Positions 49,651-61,362 of a DNA stretch of 63,821 nucleotides are shown here, piece by piece. The stretch is from assembly GCF_021440515.1 (NCBI RefSeq), contig NZ_JAKCMV010000021.1, forward strand, positions 6,831 through 70,651, read 5' to 3'. The position numbers were made by a program, and so were the translations under genes. Position 1 is the stretch's first letter, and every line of letters begins with the position of its first letter. Source of the stretch: Enterobacter asburiae (GTDB lineage Bacteria > Pseudomonadota > Gammaproteobacteria > Enterobacterales > Enterobacteriaceae). The notes below the pieces were generated by a model. The model searched no databases. It had not been told where the DNA came from and saw only the letters and a list, made by a program, of their open reading frames with translations.

Positions 49651-50109
49651 TCAAGGGCGGATAGTACGCATGATCGGGTTTTGCAGGGAGATCAGAGTCT
49701 CGGTGGACTGAATTTCATCGATTGTTTGGATCTTGTTGATAAGTACCTGCTGGAGTGCATCAATCGATCGGCACATGACCTTAATAAAGATGCTGTAGTG
49801 CCCGGTGGTGTAGTAGGCCTCTGTGACCTCATCAAGGGCGTTGAGCTTTTCCAGCGCCGAGGGATAGTCTTTCGCGCTCTTAAGAATGATGCCAATAAAG
49901 CAGCAGACGTCATAGCCGAGCTGTTTTGGACTGACGTCAATCCGCGCGCCGGTAATGATCCCCGCCTGCTTCATCTTCTCTACGCGAACGTGAATGGTTC
50001 CCGGGCTCACCCCGAACTGTTTCGCCAGTTCCGCATACGCGGTACGAGCATTGGCCATCAGCGCCTCAAGGATGCCGCGGTCCAGATTATCGATCTGATA
50101 ATTTTCCAT
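49651..50109 (-). CDS. asnC: AsnC, asparagine-responsive regulator (Lrp family)
   Basis: 152 aa, E. coli length. N-terminal HTH (about 20-45, AYAELAKQFGVSPGTIHVRVEK) and C-terminal RAM ligand domain (about 65-140). It activates asnA when asparagine is low, and is divergent from asnA across 150 bp. Confidence 0.98.
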   Translation of the reverse strand: MENYQIDNLDRGILEALMANARTAYAELAKQFGVSPGTIHVRVEKMKQAGIITGARIDVSPKQLGYDVCCFIGIILKSAKDYPSALEKLNALDEVTEAYYTTGHYSIFIKVMCRSIDALQQVLINKIQTIDEIQSTETLISLQNPIMRTIRP

Positions 50110-50259
50110 AGCTTTTTCTTATGAAGATTAATGAATCCCTCTATTTTAGCGCCTTAAATTAATGAATCAAAAGTGATAAAGGCTTTTTGTTGTTGGATTA
50201 TTGAATTGAGTGCCATTTCTGTTGCTTAATCATCACCAACAGGACGCAGGAGTATAAAA
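50110..50259. promoter_or_regulatory. asnC/asnA divergent control region
   Basis: 150 bp with no gene. AT-rich; AsnC sites are expected here. No specific operator could be assigned by eye. The asnA ribosome site CAGGAG is near 50250. Confidence 0.5.
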
Positions 50260-51252
50260 ATGAAAACCGCTTACATTGCAAAACAACGCCAGATCAGTTT
50301 CGTTAAATCCCATTTTTCACGCCAGCTGGAAGACAAGCTTGGGCTGATTGAAGTACAGGCGCCCATCTTAAGCCGCGTGGGTGACGGGACGCAGGATAAC
50401 TTGTCTGGCTGCGAAAAAGCGGTACAGGTGAAGGTGAAAACACTGCCAGACGCCCAGTTCGAAGTGGTTCATTCACTCGCGAAGTGGAAGCGTCAAACCC
50501 TGGGACAACACGACTTCAGCGCGGGCGAAGGGCTGTACACGCACATGAAAGCCCTTCGCCCCGATGAAGATCGCCTCACGCCGATCCACTCCGTCTACGT
50601 TGACCAGTGGGACTGGGAGCGCGTAATGGGTGACGGCGAGCGCCATATCGGTACGCTGAAATCTACCGTTGAGGCTATTTACGCCGGGATCAAAGCCACC
50701 GAAGCCGCGGTAAGCAAAGAGTTTGGTCTGGCACCGTTCCTGCCAGAAACGATCCACTTTGTTCACAGCCAGGAGCTGCTGAGCCGTTTCCCGGATCTGG
50801 ACGCGAAAGGCCGTGAACGTGCGATCGCCAAAGAGCTGGGCGCGGTATTCCTGATTGGCATTGGCGGTAAACTGTCTGACGGCAAACGCCACGACGTGCG
50901 CGCCCCGGATTATGATGACTGGAGCACCGCAGGCGAGAGCGAACTGGCCGGTCTGAACGGCGATATTCTGGTCTGGAACCCGGTTCTTGAAGATGCCTTC
51001 GAGCTTTCTTCTATGGGGATCCGCGTGGATGCCGACGCGCTGAAACGCCAGCTGGCGGTAACCGGTGATGAAGATCGCTTACAGCTGGAGTGGCACCAGG
51101 CGCTGCTGCGCGGTGAAATGCCGCAGACGATTGGCGGCGGTATTGGCCAGTCCCGTTTGACGATGCTGCTGCTTCAGCTTTCGCATATCGGGCAGGTTCA
51201 GTGCGGCGTATGGCCACAGCAGGTGCGTGAGAGCGTCGGTTCTCTTCTTTAA
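50260..51252 (+). CDS. asnA: Aspartate-ammonia ligase (asparagine synthetase A)
   Basis: 330 aa, E. coli length. It makes asparagine from aspartate, ammonia and ATP. The class II tRNA-synthetase-like fold is shown by [17 protein letters not shown] at the N-terminus, and [15 protein letters not shown] near the end is the motif 3-like ATP site. It stops exactly where the convergent viaA stop begins, with no gap. Confidence 0.99.
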   Translation: MKTAYIAKQRQISFVKSHFSRQLEDKLGLIEVQAPILSRVGDGTQDNLSGCEKAVQVKVKTLPDAQFEVVHSLAKWKRQTLGQHDFSAGEGLYTHMKALRPDEDRLTPIHSVYVDQWDWERVMGDGERHIGTLKSTVEAIYAGIKATEAAVSKEFGLAPFLPETIHFVHSQELLSRFPDLDAKGRERAIAKELGAVFLIGIGGKLSDGKRHDVRAPDYDDWSTAGESELAGLNGDILVWNPVLEDAFELSSMGIRVDADALKRQLAVTGDEDRLQLEWHQALLRGEMPQTIGGGIGQSRLTMLLLQLSHIGQVQCGVWPQQVRESVGSLL

Positions 51253-52704
51253 TTAGCGTCGCCAGCGTCTGAGCAGGCGGCTACGCAACCCGGTATCAAA
51301 GCGCCAGATATGATCGAAGATGCGCATGATGCCGGGTTTTCCATTTGCAGACATCGCCACCGCGTGAAAACGGTGCTGGTGATCCCGCTGTAGCGTCTTC
51401 ACTTTATTTACCACCTCATCCGGCAGCCGCTGGGCGATAAAATCCGAAATCACCACCGCATCGGCGTCATACCAGTCGCCGCCCTGCATACGTTCGATAA
51501 TGGCGCGAAAACAGCTCGCCATGTCCGTGCCGCCGCGAAAACGCTGGCTCAGGAAGCGGATCGCCTGCTCGATCCCCTGCTGCCCGGTCAGCTCGTAGCC
51601 CACCACTTCGCTGGAAAACAGCATAATAAAGCAGCGCCGTCTGTCGGCGAGTGCGACGCGCATCAGCGCCAGGCAAAAGGCCTTCGCGCACTGTTCATTG
51701 AAACCGCCCATGGAACCGGACGTATCCACGCAGACGATAAACGGCCCGCGCGGCTGCTCGTCAAAATCCTGATGCACCACCGGACGCTGGCTGATTTTTT
51801 CGTGCCAGGCTTCGCCGTGCAGCCGGTAGGTCAGCAGCTGCTTCTCCACCAGCCGTCGGTAAAACTCATACTCAAGCTCGGTTAACCCCAGCGTGCTCAG
51901 CTCGGTGGGCAGCAGACGCAAAATATCATCGCTCTGCTGCAAGCCGTCGACCTGCTCCGGGACGGTCGCCGGCTCGCGCACCAGCGTGCGAAAGGTTTCC
52001 ATCGGCGCGTCTTTTTTCGGCACCGACTTTGCCTCACGCGAGCGGCCCAACTGCTCGGCAAGCTGCATCAGCTCTGGCTGCTGCGTCAGAAAATCGCCGT
52101 ATTTGACGATCAGCTGATAATCACCGCGCCGCAGTTGGCCGGCGCTCATGTCCCACAGGCGACCGGCGGCGTTATCGTTCTCCACCAGCACCTGCTCCAG
52201 CTGGCCGCTTAAGGTCATGCGCTCCTGGACTTCGCTTAACAGCTGCTCGCGCTCCTCTTCCATCAGTTGCTGATTCAGCGTCGTGGCCTGCACTACCAGG
52301 CTCAGGCGCCAGCGCTGTAAAAACAGGGTATGCAGCGCGGGCGTAAAGGTGGCGTTTTCCGTGACCAGCGATCTGGCCTGGCTGGCAAAGGGGGAGTGGA
52401 CTTTATCGAGCAGGGTCAGGGTTTGGGGAAGCTGTACGATAAACTGCGGCGTCGAAAGGCGCTGGCACTGCTGATAACAGGTCACCTCTTCGGTGAGTTC
52501 CGGGGGAACCTCGGTCTCTTTTAACCGCTTACGCAGATTATCCCGCCAGCGCGGGAGATCGTCCGTCATCGCCTTTTTGAGCTTAGGGAACTTCTCGAAA
52601 AAGGCGGCCAGCTGAGGGGAGGCCAGCAGGGTAATGATGACCTCTTCGATCAGCCCGTCCTCGCTGACCGCCAGCATGACGTTGAGCGTATCCAGCGTCA
52701 GCAT
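51253..52704 (-). CDS. viaA: ViaA, VWA-domain partner of RavA
   Basis: 483 aa, E. coli length. The C-terminal VWA domain has the metal-binding MIDAS site DTSGSM (about residue 330). The N-terminal region is helical. It activates the RavA ATPase, and the pair affects aminoglycoside sensitivity and respiratory complexes. It overlaps ravA by 7 bp, so translation is coupled. Confidence 0.97.
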   Translation of the reverse strand: MLTLDTLNVMLAVSEDGLIEEVIITLLASPQLAAFFEKFPKLKKAMTDDLPRWRDNLRKRLKETEVPPELTEEVTCYQQCQRLSTPQFIVQLPQTLTLLDKVHSPFASQARSLVTENATFTPALHTLFLQRWRLSLVVQATTLNQQLMEEEREQLLSEVQERMTLSGQLEQVLVENDNAAGRLWDMSAGQLRRGDYQLIVKYGDFLTQQPELMQLAEQLGRSREAKSVPKKDAPMETFRTLVREPATVPEQVDGLQQSDDILRLLPTELSTLGLTELEYEFYRRLVEKQLLTYRLHGEAWHEKISQRPVVHQDFDEQPRGPFIVCVDTSGSMGGFNEQCAKAFCLALMRVALADRRRCFIMLFSSEVVGYELTGQQGIEQAIRFLSQRFRGGTDMASCFRAIIERMQGGDWYDADAVVISDFIAQRLPDEVVNKVKTLQRDHQHRFHAVAMSANGKPGIMRIFDHIWRFDTGLRSRLLRRWRR

Positions 52705-54194
52705 TGACGCGCCTGTTTAATTTGTGCGCTCACGTCCTGGAGGCTGGCTTCAATACGCCCTAACCAGTCGCTGTGAATAAAGAGGCATTTTTGCTGCTCG
52801 CTAAAGCGGGTGTGCTGCTGGTGCCATTCGGTATCGAGCGCCTCCAGCTGCTGCCTGATCTCCTCCGGTACGCTGTCCGCCGCCGTCCCCGGCAGCGCCA
52901 GCCTGGAGCCTTGCAGGCTGATATCGCGGATCACCAGATGCTGGCTGGTGTCCACTTCCATATTCAGCTGTTGGGCAAATCCGATGCCGTTGAGCTTGCC
53001 GCGAATATCGCCACCCTTGTCGAGCCACTGCGACAGCGCCTCGCGCTCAATCGTAATGTGTACCACCTGCATATCGTGCAGCTTCAGCGGCTGCTGGAGC
53101 AGAAGGGTCAGCGTGGTGTCGGTCAGATCGGCAGGCAGCTCGTAGTGCGGCTTGCGGGCAAACATGCCGCCAAGACGAGTTACCTTGAGCGCGGTTTTAT
53201 CGCTTTGCTGCTGCTGGAGCTGAAGGCGGCGCTGGGTAATGGCGCCGAGCTGGTTGAGCATTGCTTGCTGACCCCAGGCTTGCCCGGTCATCAATATTTC
53301 AAGCTGCTGCTGCATCAGGTTCATCCCTTCGGCGTCGTGCCACAGGCAGTCTTTCAGCAGGATCAGATCGATAGGCGCAACCGCATCGCGACCGCTGAAC
53401 AGGGCGCTGGCCTGCAACAGGCGGATCGCTTTTTTCCAGCGACGATCGGAAACATAGGGCGCAGAAGGCAGCACGTCGAGCTGCTGGCGCAGCATGAAGA
53501 TCAGCTCAAAGACGGCATCGGGCAGCGCAACTTTGCCGATATCCTGCTGCCACTGGTGATACTCCTCGTCCGTGACCTGAAGCGAGGCCGCAACCGGGTT
53601 CTCGTTTTCATCCTGCTGGCTAATCAACAGAGAGCGGAAGTTCGCTTTGTCCTGCACCTTGTCGAGCCACAGGCGGATAAGCATACGGTCATACAGCGCT
53701 TCAAGGCTGCTGTCCGCTTCGGGCAGTTCGTTGGAGGCGGCCACCAGCAGGCGCATCGGGATTTTCTCTTCGCTCGCGCCGTTACGGAAGCGACGTTCGT
53801 TGATGGCGGTGAGCAGGGTGTTCAGAATGGCCGGACCGGCTTTCCAGATCTCATCGAGAAACACAATTTCGGCTTCCGGCAGATACCCGGCCGTCAGACG
53901 CTGATAGCGCCCTTCATCTTTCAGGGCCTGAATGGAGAGCGGGCCGAACACCTCTTCCGGCGTGGAGAAGCGGGTCATCAGGTATTCAAACGCGCGGGCA
54001 TTCTGAAACGCAAACTTCAGCCTGCGGGCAATCAGGCTTTTGGCGATCCCCGGCGGGCCAAGCAAAAAGACGCTTTCGCCGCTCAGCGCCGCCAGTAAAC
54101 AGAGGCGAATGGCGTGGCTACGCTCGTAGAGGCCTTTCTCCAGCGCGCTGCTGAGGCGGGAAATTCTTTCTGCTAATAAATGTGAGTGAGCCAT
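52698..54194 (-). CDS. ravA: RavA, MoxR-family AAA+ ATPase
   Basis: 498 aa, E. coli length. Walker A GPPGIAKS (about 46-53), Walker [11 protein letters not shown] and sensor AASNELPE define the MoxR AAA+ core (about 10-310); the middle LARA-type beta-rich domain (about 330-440) binds the lysine decarboxylase CadA/LdcI in E. coli. It is first in ravA-viaA. Confidence 0.97.
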   Translation of the reverse strand: MAHSHLLAERISRLSSALEKGLYERSHAIRLCLLAALSGESVFLLGPPGIAKSLIARRLKFAFQNARAFEYLMTRFSTPEEVFGPLSIQALKDEGRYQRLTAGYLPEAEIVFLDEIWKAGPAILNTLLTAINERRFRNGASEEKIPMRLLVAASNELPEADSSLEALYDRMLIRLWLDKVQDKANFRSLLISQQDENENPVAASLQVTDEEYHQWQQDIGKVALPDAVFELIFMLRQQLDVLPSAPYVSDRRWKKAIRLLQASALFSGRDAVAPIDLILLKDCLWHDAEGMNLMQQQLEILMTGQAWGQQAMLNQLGAITQRRLQLQQQQSDKTALKVTRLGGMFARKPHYELPADLTDTTLTLLLQQPLKLHDMQVVHITIEREALSQWLDKGGDIRGKLNGIGFAQQLNMEVDTSQHLVIRDISLQGSRLALPGTAADSVPEEIRQQLEALDTEWHQQHTRFSEQQKCLFIHSDWLGRIEASLQDVSAQIKQARQC

Positions 54195-54416
54195 AATAGT
54201 TTTGCATCCTTTCGCCGTCGCGGTGGCTAATTGAAGCGAGTATAGACGTTTCGGTCTGGGCTGGTAATAGACTGAAGTGCGGCGCTATTTTCCTTGCGCT
54301 AAATTAACGAGGTAGCATTTAGGGGTACGATTTCGCAACGAATCGTGCATACTGTGCGCTTTTTGTGGGCCAAGGGACTAAGCACACATTTGTTATTCAA
54401 ACGAAAAGACTAGTCT
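54195..54416. other. ravA/kup divergent intergenic region
   Basis: 222 bp with no gene. It should hold both divergent promoters. No operator or hairpin could be supported. A GGAT-rich leader precedes ravA and AAAAGAC is upstream of kup. Confidence 0.4.
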
Positions 54417-56285
54417 ATGAGCACTGATAAAAAGCAATCATTACCCGCAATAACGCTTGCAGCGATAGGGGTTGTCTACGGTGATATCGGCACCAGCCCG
54501 CTTTATACGCTTCGTGAATGTCTGTCCGGTCAGTTTGGCTTTGGTGTAGAACGTGACGCCGTGTTTGGCTTTTTGTCACTCATCTTCTGGCTGCTGATCC
54601 TGGTTGTTTCTGTTAAGTATCTCTCCTTTGTTATGCGTGCTGATAACGCAGGCGAGGGCGGTATCCTCACGCTGATGTCCCTTGCCGGACGCAATACGAC
54701 CCCCAGAATGACGTCGGTGCTGGTGATCATTGGACTGATCGGCGGCAGCTTCTTCTATGGTGAGGTCGTGATAACGCCGGCGATTTCGGTGATGTCGGCC
54801 ATCGAGGGGCTGGAGATTGTCGCGCCGCAGCTTGATACCTGGGTCGTCCCGCTCGCCATCATCGTGCTGACGCTGCTGTTCGCGATCCAAAAGCACGGGA
54901 CCGGGCTGGTGGGTAAGCTCTTTGCGCCTATTATGCTGGCGTGGTTCCTGATCCTGGCGGCGCTGGGCCTGCGCAGTATCATTGCCAACCCTGATGTCCT
55001 TCACGCCCTGAACCCGATGTGGGCGGTGCATTTCTTCCTTGAATATAAAGTTGTGTCCTTCGTGGCGCTGGGCGCGGTGGTGCTGTCTATTACCGGCGTT
55101 GAGGCGCTGTACGCGGACATGGGCCATTTCGGCAAGCTGCCGATTCGCGTGGCGTGGTTTACCGTGGTGCTGCCTTCGCTGGTGCTGAACTACTTTGGCC
55201 AGGGCGCGCTGCTGCTTAAGCACCCGGAAGCGATTAAGAACCCGTTCTTCCTGCTGGCGCCCGACTGGGCGCTGGTGCCGATGCTGATCCTCGCCACCCT
55301 GGCGACCGTTATCGCCTCCCAGGCGGTTATTTCCGGCGTCTTCTCCCTGACCCGTCAGGCGGTGCGTCTGGGCTATCTCTCGCCAATGCGCATCATCCAC
55401 ACCTCGGAAATGGAGTCCGGGCAGATCTACATTCCGTTCATCAACTGGCTGCTCTACTTTGCCGTGGTGATTGTCATCGTCAGCTTCGAACATTCGAGCA
55501 ACCTGGCGGCGGCCTACGGGATTGCGGTCACCGGGACGATGGTGCTGACGTCGATTCTGTCTACCACCGTGGCGTACCGTAACTGGCACTGGAATAAATT
55601 CCTCGTGGCGCTGATCCTGGTGGGCTTCCTCTGCATCGACATTCCGCTGTTCTCCGCGAACCTCGACAAGATTGTCTCCGGCGGCTGGCTGCCGCTGACG
55701 CTGGGTCTGGTGATGTTCATCGTGATGACCACCTGGAAGAGCGAGCGCTTCCGCCTGCTGCGTCGTATGCATGAGCACGGGAACTCTCTGGAGGCGATGA
55801 TCGCTTCCCTGGAAAAATCCCCGCCGGTGCGCGTACCGGGTACGGCTGTGTATATGTCTCGCGCGCTGAACGTCATTCCGTTCGCGCTGATGCACAACCT
55901 CAAGCACAACAAAGTGCTGCACGAGCGCGTTATCCTGCTGACCCTGCGTACCGAAGATGCGCCGTACGTGCATAACGTTCGCCGCGTACAGATTGAGCAG
56001 CTGTCGCCAACCTTCTGGCGCGTGGTGGCGAGCTACGGCTGGCGCGAAACGCCGAATGTGGAAGAGGTATTCCACCGCTGCGGTCTGGAAGGGTTAAGCT
56101 GCCGGATGATGGAAACGTCGTTCTTTATGTCGCACGAGTCGCTGATTATCGGCAAACGTCCATGGTATCTGCGCCTGCGCGGCAAGCTGTACCTGATTTT
56201 GCAGCGCAACGCCCTGCGCGCGCCTGACCAGTTCGAGATCCCGCCTAACCGCGTGATTGAGCTGGGGACACAGGTCGAGATTTAA
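54417..56285 (+). CDS. kup: Low-affinity potassium transporter Kup
   Basis: 622 aa, E. coli length. Proton-coupled K+ uptake at the inner membrane. The conserved [13 protein letters not shown] lies in TM1 (about 21-33), with about twelve membrane helices up to residue 450. The C-terminal cytoplasmic domain (about 455-622) ends [11 protein letters not shown]. It is followed by a REP pair. Confidence 0.99.
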   Translation: MSTDKKQSLPAITLAAIGVVYGDIGTSPLYTLRECLSGQFGFGVERDAVFGFLSLIFWLLILVVSVKYLSFVMRADNAGEGGILTLMSLAGRNTTPRMTSVLVIIGLIGGSFFYGEVVITPAISVMSAIEGLEIVAPQLDTWVVPLAIIVLTLLFAIQKHGTGLVGKLFAPIMLAWFLILAALGLRSIIANPDVLHALNPMWAVHFFLEYKVVSFVALGAVVLSITGVEALYADMGHFGKLPIRVAWFTVVLPSLVLNYFGQGALLLKHPEAIKNPFFLLAPDWALVPMLILATLATVIASQAVISGVFSLTRQAVRLGYLSPMRIIHTSEMESGQIYIPFINWLLYFAVVIVIVSFEHSSNLAAAYGIAVTGTMVLTSILSTTVAYRNWHWNKFLVALILVGFLCIDIPLFSANLDKIVSGGWLPLTLGLVMFIVMTTWKSERFRLLRRMHEHGNSLEAMIASLEKSPPVRVPGTAVYMSRALNVIPFALMHNLKHNKVLHERVILLTLRTEDAPYVHNVRRVQIEQLSPTFWRVVASYGWRETPNVEEVFHRCGLEGLSCRMMETSFFMSHESLIIGKRPWYLRLRGKLYLILQRNALRAPDQFEIPPNRVIELGTQVEI

Positions 56286-56299
56286 CACCTTCCGCAAAT

Positions 56300-56367
56300 G
56301 CCGGGTGGCGCTGCGCTTACCCGGCCTACCAAACCCGTAGGCCCGCGCAAGCGAAGCGCCGCCGGGC
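56300..56367. repeat. REP pair between kup and rbsD
   Basis: GCCGGGTGGCGCTGCGCTTACCCGGCC and an inverse unit ending GCGAAGCGCCGCCGGGC, the same family as 30981, 34418 and 46767. It may end or protect kup mRNA. Confidence 0.85.
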
Positions 56368-56393
56368 AATTCCCCACCTGTATATTTCACTTA

Positions 56394-56408
56394 GCGAAAC
56401 GTTTCGAC
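56394..56408 (+). promoter_or_regulatory. RbsR operator, upstream copy
   Basis: GCGAAACGTTTCGAC is a near-perfect RbsR palindrome. Its centre lies 79 bp upstream of the centre of the promoter-proximal copy. Confidence 0.8.
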
Positions 56409-56413
56409 GTCGA

Positions 56414-56418
56414 TCACA
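56414..56418 (-). promoter_or_regulatory. CRP-like half-site in the rbs promoter
   Basis: TCACA at 56414-56418 with a poor partner half (TTCGA, 56403-56407). Catabolite control of rbs is known; the site is plausible but weak and overlaps the upstream RbsR copy. Confidence 0.35.
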
Positions 56419-56471
56419 ATTCCGTTACGTCATGTTGGTTTTCTGACCACTATTGAGATTAAACTCAATTC

Positions 56472-56487
56472 AGCGAAACGTTTCGCT
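56472..56487 (+). promoter_or_regulatory. RbsR operator, promoter-proximal copy
   Basis: AGCGAAACGTTTCGCT is a perfect 16-bp palindrome just before the rbsD start, at the position of the E. coli rbs operator. RbsR (61363-62355) should repress here until ribose binds. Confidence 0.92.
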
Positions 56488-56501
56488 AGTGGAGCGAAGA
56501 A

Positions 56502-56921
56502 ATGAAGAAAGGCACGGTACTCAATTCAGAAATCTCATCGGTAATCTCCCGTCTGGGGCATACCGATACGCTGGTGGTTTGCGATGCAGGCTTACCGGTT
56601 CCGCGCAGCACAACCCGTATTGATATGGCGTTAACGCAGGGCGTTCCTTCGTTTATGCAGGTACTGGAGGTGGTCACGGCAGAGATGCAGGTTGAGGCAG
56701 CCATTCTCGCGGCGGAAATCAAAGAACATAATCCGCAACTCCACGAAACGTTGCTCAGCCACATTGAGCAACTGCAACAACACCAGGGAAACACCATTGA
56801 AATTCGTTACACAACGCACGAGCACTTCAAACAACAAACCGCAGACAGTCAGGCGGTGATTCGCAGCGGGGAGTGTTCCCCGTATGCGAATATCATTCTC
56901 TGTGCTGGCGTCACCTTCTGA
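56502..56921 (+). CDS. rbsD: D-ribose pyranase RbsD
   Basis: 139 aa, E. coli length. It interconverts pyranose and furanose forms of ribose so that RbsK can use it. It starts [22 protein letters not shown], with the catalytic His in the N-terminal helix, and ends TGE-like [16 protein letters not shown]. First gene of rbsDACBKR. Confidence 0.99.
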   Translation: MKKGTVLNSEISSVISRLGHTDTLVVCDAGLPVPRSTTRIDMALTQGVPSFMQVLEVVTAEMQVEAAILAAEIKEHNPQLHETLLSHIEQLQQHQGNTIEIRYTTHEHFKQQTADSQAVIRSGECSPYANIILCAGVTF

Positions 56922-56928
56922 GGCCATC

Positions 56929-58434
56929 ATGGACGCATTACTGCAACTCAAAGGGATCGATAAGTCGTTCCCGGGCGTAAAAGCGCTTTCCGGCGCGGCG
57001 CTGAACGTCTATGCCGGGCGCGTCATGGCGCTGGTGGGCGAAAACGGCGCCGGCAAATCCACCATGATGAAAGTCCTGACCGGCATCTATCAGCGCGATG
57101 CGGGCTCGCTCGTCTGGCTGGGCAAAGAGACCACCTTCAACGGACCCAAATCTTCTCAGGAGGCGGGGATCGGCATTATCCACCAGGAGCTGAACCTGAT
57201 CCCGCAGCTCACCATTGCGGAAAATATCTTCCTCGGCCGCGAGTTCGTGAACCGGTTTGGCAAAATCGACTGGAAAACCATGTACGCCGAAGCGGACAAA
57301 CTGCTGGCGAAGCTGAACCTGCGCTTTAAGAGCGACCGCCTGGTGGGCGATCTCTCCATTGGCGATCAGCAGATGGTGGAAATCGCGAAGGTGCTGAGCT
57401 TTGAGTCGAAGGTCATCATTATGGATGAGCCGACCGACGCCCTCACCGATACCGAAACCGACTCCCTGTTCCGCGTCATCCGCGAGCTGAAAGCCCAGGG
57501 GCGCGGCATTGTCTATATCTCTCACCGCATGAAAGAGATCTTCGAAATCTGCGACGACGTGACCGTCTTCCGCGACGGGCAGTTTATTGCCGAACGCGAA
57601 GTGGCGACGCTGACCGAAGATTCGCTGATCGAAATGATGGTGGGACGTAAGCTCGAAGACCAGTACCCGCACCTGGACAAAGCGCCGGGGCAAATCCGCC
57701 TGAAGGTGGACAACCTCTGCGGGCCGGGGGTGAACGACGTCAGCTTCACCCTGCGTCAGGGTGAAATCCTTGGCGTAGCGGGACTGATGGGCGCGGGCCG
57801 TACCGAACTGATGAAGGTACTCTACGGCGCGCTGCCGCGCACCAGCGGTTACGTGACGCTGGACGGCCATGAAGTGGTGACCCGCTCGCCGCAGGATGGC
57901 CTGGCGAACGGCATCGTTTATATCTCCGAAGACCGCAAGCGCGACGGCCTGGTGCTTGGCATGTCGGTAAAAGAGAACATGTCCCTCACCGCGCTGCGCT
58001 ATTTCAGCCATTCCGGCGGCACCCTCAAGCACAAAGACGAGCAGCAGGCGGTCAGCGATTTTATCCGCCTCTTTAACGTCAAAACCCCGTCGATGGAGCA
58101 GGCCATCGGGCTGCTGTCCGGCGGGAATCAGCAGAAAGTGGCGATTGCGCGCGGGCTGATGACGCGCCCCAAAGTGCTGATCCTCGATGAGCCCACCCGC
58201 GGCGTAGACGTCGGCGCGAAAAAAGAGATCTACCAGCTCATTAACCAGTTTAAGGCCGACGGCCTGAGCATCATTCTGGTCTCATCCGAGATGCCAGAAG
58301 TATTAGGCATGAGCGATCGCATTATCGTCATGCATGAAGGGCATCTCGGCGGTGAATTCACTCGCGAGCAGGCCACCCAGGAAGTTCTGATGGCTGCCGC
58401 TGTGGGCAAGCTTAATCGCGTGAATCAGGAGTAA
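56929..58434 (+). CDS. rbsA: Ribose ABC transporter ATP-binding protein RbsA
   Basis: 501 aa from the ATG at 56929 ([20 protein letters not shown]), the E. coli length; the frame opens earlier inside rbsD. Tandem ABC domains: first Walker [10 protein letters not shown] with signature LSIGDQQM, second with a degenerate Walker [10 protein letters not shown] and signature LSGGNQQK. Seven bases after rbsD, 4 bases before rbsC. Confidence 0.98.
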   Translation: MDALLQLKGIDKSFPGVKALSGAALNVYAGRVMALVGENGAGKSTMMKVLTGIYQRDAGSLVWLGKETTFNGPKSSQEAGIGIIHQELNLIPQLTIAENIFLGREFVNRFGKIDWKTMYAEADKLLAKLNLRFKSDRLVGDLSIGDQQMVEIAKVLSFESKVIIMDEPTDALTDTETDSLFRVIRELKAQGRGIVYISHRMKEIFEICDDVTVFRDGQFIAEREVATLTEDSLIEMMVGRKLEDQYPHLDKAPGQIRLKVDNLCGPGVNDVSFTLRQGEILGVAGLMGAGRTELMKVLYGALPRTSGYVTLDGHEVVTRSPQDGLANGIVYISEDRKRDGLVLGMSVKENMSLTALRYFSHSGGTLKHKDEQQAVSDFIRLFNVKTPSMEQAIGLLSGGNQQKVAIARGLMTRPKVLILDEPTRGVDVGAKKEIYQLINQFKADGLSIILVSSEMPEVLGMSDRIIVMHEGHLGGEFTREQATQEVLMAAAVGKLNRVNQE

Positions 58435-58438
58435 GAAG

Positions 58439-59404
58439 ATGACTACCCAGGCTGTTTCTGGTCGCCGCTATTTCACTAAGGCATGGCTGCTGGAACAAAA
58501 ATCGCTGATTGCCCTGCTGGTGCTGATCGCGATTGTCTCTACCATGAGCCCGAACTTTTTTACCGTTAATAACCTGTTCAACATTCTCCAGCAGACCTCC
58601 GTGAACGCCATTATGGCGGTGGGGATGACGCTGGTGATTTTGACATCGGGTATCGACCTGTCCGTCGGTTCCCTGCTGGCGCTCACCGGCGCGATTGCGG
58701 CTTCGATTGTAGGGATTGAAGTCAACGCGCTGGTGGCCGTTGCAGCTGCGCTGGCTGCGGGCGCGGCGATTGGTGCCGTGACCGGCGTGATTGTGGCGAA
58801 GGGCCGGGTGCAGGCGTTTATCGCCACGCTGGTGATGATGCTGCTGCTGCGCGGGGTGACCATGGTGTACACCAACGGTAGCCCCATCAATACCGGTTTC
58901 ACGGATAATGCCGATCTGTTTGGCTGGTTCGGTATCGGTCGTCCGCTGGGGATCCCGACGCCGGTGTGGATCATGGCAATCGTCTTCCTGGCGGCGTGGT
59001 ACATGCTGCATCACACCCGCCTGGGCCGCTATATCTACGCGCTGGGCGGTAACGAAGCGGCGACGCGTCTGTCCGGCATCAGCGTCAATAAAGTCAAAAT
59101 TATCGTGTACTCCCTGTGCGGCCTGCTGGCGTCGCTTGCGGGCATCATCGAAGTGGCGCGTCTTTCTTCCGCGCAGCCAACGGCGGGTACGGGGTATGAG
59201 CTGGATGCCATTGCGGCAGTGGTTCTGGGCGGGACAAGCCTGGCGGGCGGCAAAGGTCGCATTGTTGGGACTTTGATCGGCGCACTGATCCTCGGTTTCC
59301 TGAATAATGGTTTGAATTTGTTAGGTGTTTCCTCCTATTACCAGATGATCGTTAAAGCGGTGGTGATTTTGCTGGCGGTACTGGTAGACAACAAAAAACA
59401 GTAA
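58439..59404 (+). CDS. rbsC: Ribose ABC transporter permease RbsC
   Basis: 321 aa, E. coli length. Ten-helix inner-membrane permease of the BPD_transp_2 family. The conserved GIDLSVGSLLALTGAIAA and GGTSLAGGKGRIVGTLIG motifs are intact. Works as a dimer with RbsA. Confidence 0.99.
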   Translation: MTTQAVSGRRYFTKAWLLEQKSLIALLVLIAIVSTMSPNFFTVNNLFNILQQTSVNAIMAVGMTLVILTSGIDLSVGSLLALTGAIAASIVGIEVNALVAVAAALAAGAAIGAVTGVIVAKGRVQAFIATLVMMLLLRGVTMVYTNGSPINTGFTDNADLFGWFGIGRPLGIPTPVWIMAIVFLAAWYMLHHTRLGRYIYALGGNEAATRLSGISVNKVKIIVYSLCGLLASLAGIIEVARLSSAQPTAGTGYELDAIAAVVLGGTSLAGGKGRIVGTLIGALILGFLNNGLNLLGVSSYYQMIVKAVVILLAVLVDNKKQ

Positions 59405-59431
59405 CTGACGACACTACAGGACATCTTAGAT

Positions 59432-60322
59432 ATGAACATGAAAAAACTGGCTACCCTGGTTTCTGCTGTCGCGCTGAGCGCAACCGTAAGTGCTAACGCA
59501 ATGGCAAAAGACACCATCGCGCTGGTTGTCTCCACCCTGAACAACCCGTTCTTCGTTTCCCTGAAGGATGGCGCGCAGAAAGAAGCCGACAAGCTGGGCT
59601 ATAACCTGGTGGTGCTGGACTCCCAGAACAACCCGGCGAAAGAGCTGGCTAACGTGCAGGACTTAACCGTTCGCGGCACCAAAATCCTGCTGATCAACCC
59701 AACCGATTCCGACGCGGTAGGTAACGCCGTGAAGATGGCAAACCAGGCGAAGATCCCGGTCATCACCCTGGACCGTCAGGCGACGAAAGGCGAGGTGGTG
59801 AGCCACATTGCCTCTGACAACGTGCTGGGCGGCAAAATCGCCGGTGACTACATCGCGAAGAAAGCGGGTGAAGGCGCGAAGGTTATCGAGCTTCAGGGTA
59901 TCGCCGGGACTTCCGCAGCCCGCGAACGTGGTGAAGGCTTCCAGCAGGCCGTTGCTGCGCACAAGTTTAACGTTCTGGCCAGCCAGCCTGCCGATTTCGA
60001 CCGTACTAAGGGTCTGAACGTCATGCAGAACCTGCTGACCGCCCATCCTGACGTGAAGGCGGTATTCGCGCAGAACGACGAAATGGCGCTGGGTGCGCTG
60101 CGTGCTCTGCAAACTGCGGGTAAAACAGATGTGATGGTTGTCGGATTTGACGGCACTCCGGATGGTGAAAAAGCAGTAAATGATGGCAAACTGGCTGCGA
60201 CCATTGCTCAGCTGCCTGAGCAGATTGGTGCTACAGGTGTTCAGACTGCTGACAAAGTGCTGAAAGGCGAAAAGGTTCAGGCCAAATATCCCGTTGACCT
60301 GAAGCTGGTCATTAAGCAGTAA
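59432..60322 (+). CDS. rbsB: Periplasmic ribose-binding protein RbsB
   Basis: 296 aa, E. coli length, and nearly identical by memory. Signal peptide with cleavage at [11 protein letters not shown] (residue 25). It binds ribose with nanomolar affinity for RbsAC and for the chemoreceptor Trg. Two Rossmann-like lobes; ligand residues are in [18 protein letters not shown] and GFDGTPDG. Confidence 0.99.
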   Translation: MNMKKLATLVSAVALSATVSANAMAKDTIALVVSTLNNPFFVSLKDGAQKEADKLGYNLVVLDSQNNPAKELANVQDLTVRGTKILLINPTDSDAVGNAVKMANQAKIPVITLDRQATKGEVVSHIASDNVLGGKIAGDYIAKKAGEGAKVIELQGIAGTSAARERGEGFQQAVAAHKFNVLASQPADFDRTKGLNVMQNLLTAHPDVKAVFAQNDEMALGALRALQTAGKTDVMVVGFDGTPDGEKAVNDGKLAATIAQLPEQIGATGVQTADKVLKGEKVQAKYPVDLKLVIKQ

Positions 60323-60429
60323 TATGCGATTCGGGCCGTCACCGGCGGCCTGATGGACAACATACAAAGAAAAGTGTGGCATACGCCACCGGTTAACCCC
60401 GGTGGCGCTCTCAGATGGACACCTCATAC

Positions 60430-61359
60430 ATGAAAACCGCAGGCAACCTCGTCGTCCTTGGCAGTATCAATGCCGATCACATTCTTAACCTTGAATCCTT
60501 CCCGACGCCGGGCGAAACCGTCACCGGTAATCACTACCAGGTGGCGTTCGGCGGGAAAGGGGCAAACCAGGCCGTTGCCGCCGGACGCAGTGGGGCAAAC
60601 ATTGCCTTTATCGCCTGTACGGGGGATGACGACACGGGTGAGCGCGTACGCGAACAGCTGGCGAGCGATAATATCGACATCGCGCCGGTCAGCGTTGTGG
60701 CGGGGGAATCTACGGGCGTGGCGCTGATTTTCGTCAACGCGGAAGGTGAGAATGTTATCGGTATTCATGCGGGTGCCAACGCGGCATTAACCACCCAGCG
60801 TGTTAATGCCCAGCGCGAAATCATTGCGCGTGCCGACGCGCTGCTGATGCAGCTCGAGTCCCCGGTTGAAAGCGTGCTGGCGGCGGCCAGCATTGCCCAT
60901 GAAAATCATACCTCCGTCGTACTTAATCCCGCCCCGGCCCGTGTATTATCAGACGAGCTGCTGGCGCTGGTGGACATCATCACCCCGAACGAAACCGAAG
61001 CGGAAAAGCTGACCGGCATTCGCGTTGAAAATGACGATGACGCCGCGCGGGCGGCAAACGCGCTGCACGATAAAGGTATCGGCACCGTGATCATTACCCT
61101 CGGCAGCCGCGGCGTGTGGGCCAGTGTCAACGGCGAGGGCCGTCGCGTGCCGGGCTTTAAGGTGAAAGCGATCGATACCATTGCGGCAGGCGACACCTTT
61201 AACGGCGCGCTGGTGACGGCGCTGCTGGAAGGCAAAGAGATGGATGAAGCCATTCGCTTTGCCCATGCTGCCGCCGCAATTGCGGTCACGCGCAAAGGCG
61301 CGCAGCCTTCCGTTCCGTGGCGTAACGAGATTGATGAATTCCTGAGTCAGCAGAGGTAA
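60430..61359 (+). CDS. rbsK: Ribokinase RbsK
   Basis: 309 aa from the ATG at 60430 (MKTAGNLVVLGSINADH), the E. coli length; an upstream Met at 60415 is in frame but off the family start. PfkB sugar kinase that makes ribose-5-phosphate. AFGGKGANQAVAAGR contains the substrate signature, and DTIAAGDTFNGAL the catalytic Asp and anion hole. Confidence 0.98.
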   Translation: MKTAGNLVVLGSINADHILNLESFPTPGETVTGNHYQVAFGGKGANQAVAAGRSGANIAFIACTGDDDTGERVREQLASDNIDIAPVSVVAGESTGVALIFVNAEGENVIGIHAGANAALTTQRVNAQREIIARADALLMQLESPVESVLAAASIAHENHTSVVLNPAPARVLSDELLALVDIITPNETEAEKLTGIRVENDDDAARAANALHDKGIGTVIITLGSRGVWASVNGEGRRVPGFKVKAIDTIAAGDTFNGALVTALLEGKEMDEAIRFAHAAAAIAVTRKGAQPSVPWRNEIDEFLSQQR

Positions 61360-61362
61360 CGC

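Noticed and set aside
52773..54098. 441-codon frame antisense to ravA
   Set aside because: Shadow of a conserved gene; no start signal and no recognisable domain.
54576..56075. 499-codon frame antisense to kup
   Set aside because: Shadow of kup; rich in Arg, His and Gln, as expected from the complement of hydrophobic helices, with no ribosome site.
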